From contig JBBQHE010000013.1 of NCBI GenBank assembly GCA_038323655.1, forward strand, positions 1 to 33,530: a stretch of 33,530 nucleotides of DNA, given 5' to 3'. Below the pieces are notes generated by a model. That model was not told where the DNA came from. It searched no databases and was given only the letters and a program-made list of their open reading frames with translations. A program made the position numbers and the translations under genes. Position 1 is the first letter of the stretch. Every line of letters begins with the position of its first letter. This DNA comes from Humitalea sp038323655. GTDB taxonomy: Bacteria > Pseudomonadota > Alphaproteobacteria > Acetobacterales > Acetobacteraceae. Of the stretch, positions 28,502 through 33,530 are shown one piece after another.

Positions 28502-28563
28502 CAGCAGGGGCCTGAAAGCAGTGGCCTGAAAGCAGTGGCCTGAAAGCGGGGGCTTGAACGCGG
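28495..28563. repeat. 14-bp tandem repeat at the 3' end of the DsbA-family gene
   Basis: About five units of ggcctgaaagcagt with minor variation (28495-28508, 28509-28522, 28523-28536, 28537-28550, and a 13-base unit 28551-28563). The stop codon TGA of the oxidoreductase lies in the first unit, so copy changes would alter only the 3' untranslated part. The gap between this gene and the next (28502-28604) consists mostly of this array. Confidence 0.9.
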
Positions 28564-28604
28564 CCGCCGCCGCGGGCGCACACAACCATTAAGGCGCCGC
28601 GGCG

Positions 28605-28958
28605 CTACTTCGGCACAGTGCCGGCGCCGCCGCTTCGCAGATACGTCCGCAGCGCCGAGACCATGCCCTCGACCTGTTCGTAGCGGTCGGCGGCCCCGAT
28701 GACGGTGACCACGCCGCGGTCGGCGATGCAGTAGATCGAGAAAACCTGGTTCGCGCCGCGGTTCTCGGCAAAGACGGCGCGATTGTCCCGGTTCAACTGG
28801 CGCAGGCCTTGGGCGGCAACGGCCTCGGCAGCGCGGTCGAGGCAGGCGCCCTGGCCCATGCCCTGGGGCAGCGGCTCATGCCCGACCGAAAGCCCGACGG
28901 CGGCGGCGGTACCGCCCAGGCCGATGGCTGCGAGGAGCGAGAGGGTAACGGCGCGCAT
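28605..28958 (-). CDS. small exported protein of unknown function
   Basis: A 117-aa protein with a Sec signal peptide (MRAVTLSLLAAIGLGGTAAA, 1-20) and a mature part containing two cysteines (ACLDRAAEAV and SIYCIADRG). The body FAENRGANQVFSIYCI...VVTVIGAADRYEQVEGMV looks like a compact alpha/beta domain. No family is recognised. The ATG at 28958 has a GGAG site. It follows mfd by 86 bases on the same strand; bases 28959-29044 hold no clear terminator. Confidence 0.7.
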   Translation of the reverse strand: MRAVTLSLLAAIGLGGTAAAVGLSVGHEPLPQGMGQGACLDRAAEAVAAQGLRQLNRDNRAVFAENRGANQVFSIYCIADRGVVTVIGAADRYEQVEGMVSALRTYLRSGGAGTVPK

Positions 28959-29044
28959 CAGCGTTCTCCGTGGCTGGACGACGCGGACTTCGCCGCATTG
29001 CGGGCCGACGCGCAAGGCAGTGACGGCCCGAGGGGCGGGCAGGG

Positions 29045-32472
<3,428 letters not shown>

Positions 32473-32476
<4 letters not shown>

Positions 32477-32775
32477 TCGGGCTTTTGGGCCAGGTCCCCG
32501 CCCAGGGCGCTGGCCAGGATGGCGGAGAACATCGGGGTGGCCCGATGATCCGGCACGGGGCGGCGGCCGGAAAGCCAGTCGGCCATGTCCACGTCATTCC
32601 ATTCCAGGATGGTCTCGACCTCGTCCAACTCAGCCTCTGTGAAGGTCGCGATGCGGGCGCGGACGTAGCCGCCCAGGATCAGGTCGGCCTCCTTCGTGCC
32701 GCGATGCCAGGCGCGGAACAGCAGGCGGCGCCGGCGGGGGGAGAGGTCTTCGTCGGGGATGGGTTCGTCAGACAT
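32473..32775 (-). CDS. sdhE: succinate dehydrogenase assembly factor SdhE
   Basis: A 100-aa SdhE/SDHAF2-family protein that promotes covalent attachment of FAD to succinate dehydrogenase. The conserved RGxxE motif is R25-GTK-E29 (RAWHRGTKEADLILGGY), and the helical core ends in NDVDMADWLSG. Length is normal. The ATG at 32775 was chosen; no strong ribosome binding site is visible. Its position between recG (divergent) and mfd matches a common alphaproteobacterial arrangement. Confidence 0.95.
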
Positions 32776-32868
32776 GCGCAGGGTGGCATATACGCCCCCA
32801 TGGAAAACGCGGAAGCCCAGGGCGGTGATGGAGAGGCTTGCGCCGCAAGCTGGGCTTGCGATCAGGCC

Positions 32869-33530
32869 ATGCCGGATGTGCTGCGCGGCCCGCTGACCGG
32901 CCTGCCGGGGGTCACGCCGGCGCTGGGCAAGCTGATCGCCCGGGCCTGTGGCGGCGACCGGGTGATCGACCTGCTGTTCCACCTGCCAGAACGCTATGTC
33001 GAAAGGGCGCGCATCCCCTGCCCTTCCGCTGCCCCGTCCGAGTCGGCAGTGATCCTGCCCGCGACCATCGAGGGCCTGCGGGCGGCGCGCTCCGGCGCTG
33101 GCAAGCCCTATGTCGAAATCCGCGCGACCGCGGGGGGCGAGCCACTGGTCGCGCGACTGATGAATGCGAAACTGCCATGGGTGGACCGCGCCGCCCCCGC
33201 AGGCTCCCTGCGCTGGTTTGCAGGCGTGGTGCGGCCGGAGGGCGAGCGCTGGTCGATGCTCTCGCCTGCCGTATCGGCCACCGAACCACCCGCGATCGAA
33301 CCCGTCTGGCCGCTCACCGCCGGGGTGTCCAACGCCCGGCTGCGGCGGGCGATGCTGGCGGCGCTGACGCGGCTGCCGGACTTTCCGGAATGGCAGGATG
33401 CGGCGCTGCTGCGGCGGGAGGGCTGGCCGGGCTTTTCCGAGGCGCTGCGCGTGATACAGGCACCGGAGTCGTTGCCCGATGACAGAGCGACGCAGCGCCT
33501 CGCCTATGATGAATTGCTGGCCGGCCAGGT
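32869..33530 (+). CDS. recG: ATP-dependent DNA helicase RecG, N-terminal part
   Basis: A partial gene, 220 codons before the window edge. The wedge (OB-like) domain is recognised: LPGVTPALGKLIAR, VIDLLFHLPERYVER, PVWPLTAGVSNARLRRAML and, at the end, LAYDELLAGQ, the usual lead-in to helicase motif I. RecG remodels stalled replication forks and branched DNA. The ATG at 32869 matches the usual beginning close to LTGLPGVTP; an in-frame ATG at 32800 would add 23 residues. It is divergent from sdhE, with a 93-base gap. Confidence 0.93.
   Translation, partial: MPDVLRGPLTGLPGVTPALGKLIARACGGDRVIDLLFHLPERYVERARIPCPSAAPSESAVILPATIEGLRAARSGAGKPYVEIRATAGGEPLVARLMNAKLPWVDRAAPAGSLRWFAGVVRPEGERWSMLSPAVSATEPPAIEPVWPLTAGVSNARLRRAMLAALTRLPDFPEWQDAALLRREGWPGFSEALRVIQAPESLPDDRATQRLAYDELLAGQ

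Noticed and set aside
28495..28563. CRISPR array
   Set aside because: The units are only 14 bases, directly adjacent without spacers, and there are no cas genes.
32838..33482. Complete 214-codon plus-strand frame at the right edge
   Set aside because: The true product in the neighbouring frame is RecG, which continues past the window edge; this frame is its shadow.

Overview
The window is very GC-rich, almost fully coding DNA from a bacterium that looks like an alphaproteobacterium, most likely Acetobacteraceae (Roseomonas-like). The reasons are the recG / sdhE-mfd arrangement at the right edge, a Bug/TctC-type periplasmic binding protein, a CmpA/NrtA-type cyanate/nitrate transporter with cynS, and chains of genes joined by 4-bp GTGA/ATGA overlaps. 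The family-level placement is an inference from gene content. No phage, IS element, CRISPR array or rRNA was found.

Left part (1-8340). A drug/metabolite transporter and an M20 metallopeptidase share a two-gene operon on the minus strand. Divergent from them lies a TauD-type dioxygenase followed by a small exported protein. This pair was duplicated: the second copy (4975-5666) keeps an intact paralogue of the exported protein, but its dioxygenase is reduced to two fragments by an internal deletion of about 540 bp. Between the copies sits an unrecognised 373-aa gene with a strong ribosome binding site and a weak resemblance to mono-ADP-ribosyltransferases. Next comes a large chemoreceptor with an HBM-like sensory region and a C-terminal PilZ (c-di-GMP-binding) domain, then a small helical unknown protein.

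Central part (8390-19125). A minus-strand operon encodes a cyanate/nitrate-type ABC importer (binding protein, permease, ATPase) and cyanase: import, then breakdown of cyanate to ammonium and CO2. An atypical short-chain dehydrogenase and tRNA-His lie upstream. Then comes a compact chemosensory operon, transcribed as STAS protein, CheR-like, double CheW, CheB, degenerate-Hpt/REC protein, CheA. It contains no receptor, its CheR-like protein lacks the SAM-binding core, and its receiver protein carries an Hpt-like domain without the phospho-accepting histidine. This is the most interesting system in the window; the receptor at 5728-7983 is a possible partner.

Right part (19270-33530). A long minus-strand run holds, in transcription order, a PhcB-like methyltransferase (3-hydroxypalmitate methyl ester type), a NhaD-like Na+/H+ antiporter, a methylisocitrate lyase-family enzyme, a thiolase-like protein, a degenerate-GGDEF/EAL c-di-GMP phosphodiesterase, a Bug-type binding protein and a second SDR lacking its catalytic tyrosine. 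Upstream are a cold-shock gene with a clear intrinsic terminator and a leader hairpin, a DsbA-family oxidoreductase ending in a 14-bp tandem repeat, a small exported protein, mfd, sdhE, and the divergent start of recG, cut by the window edge.
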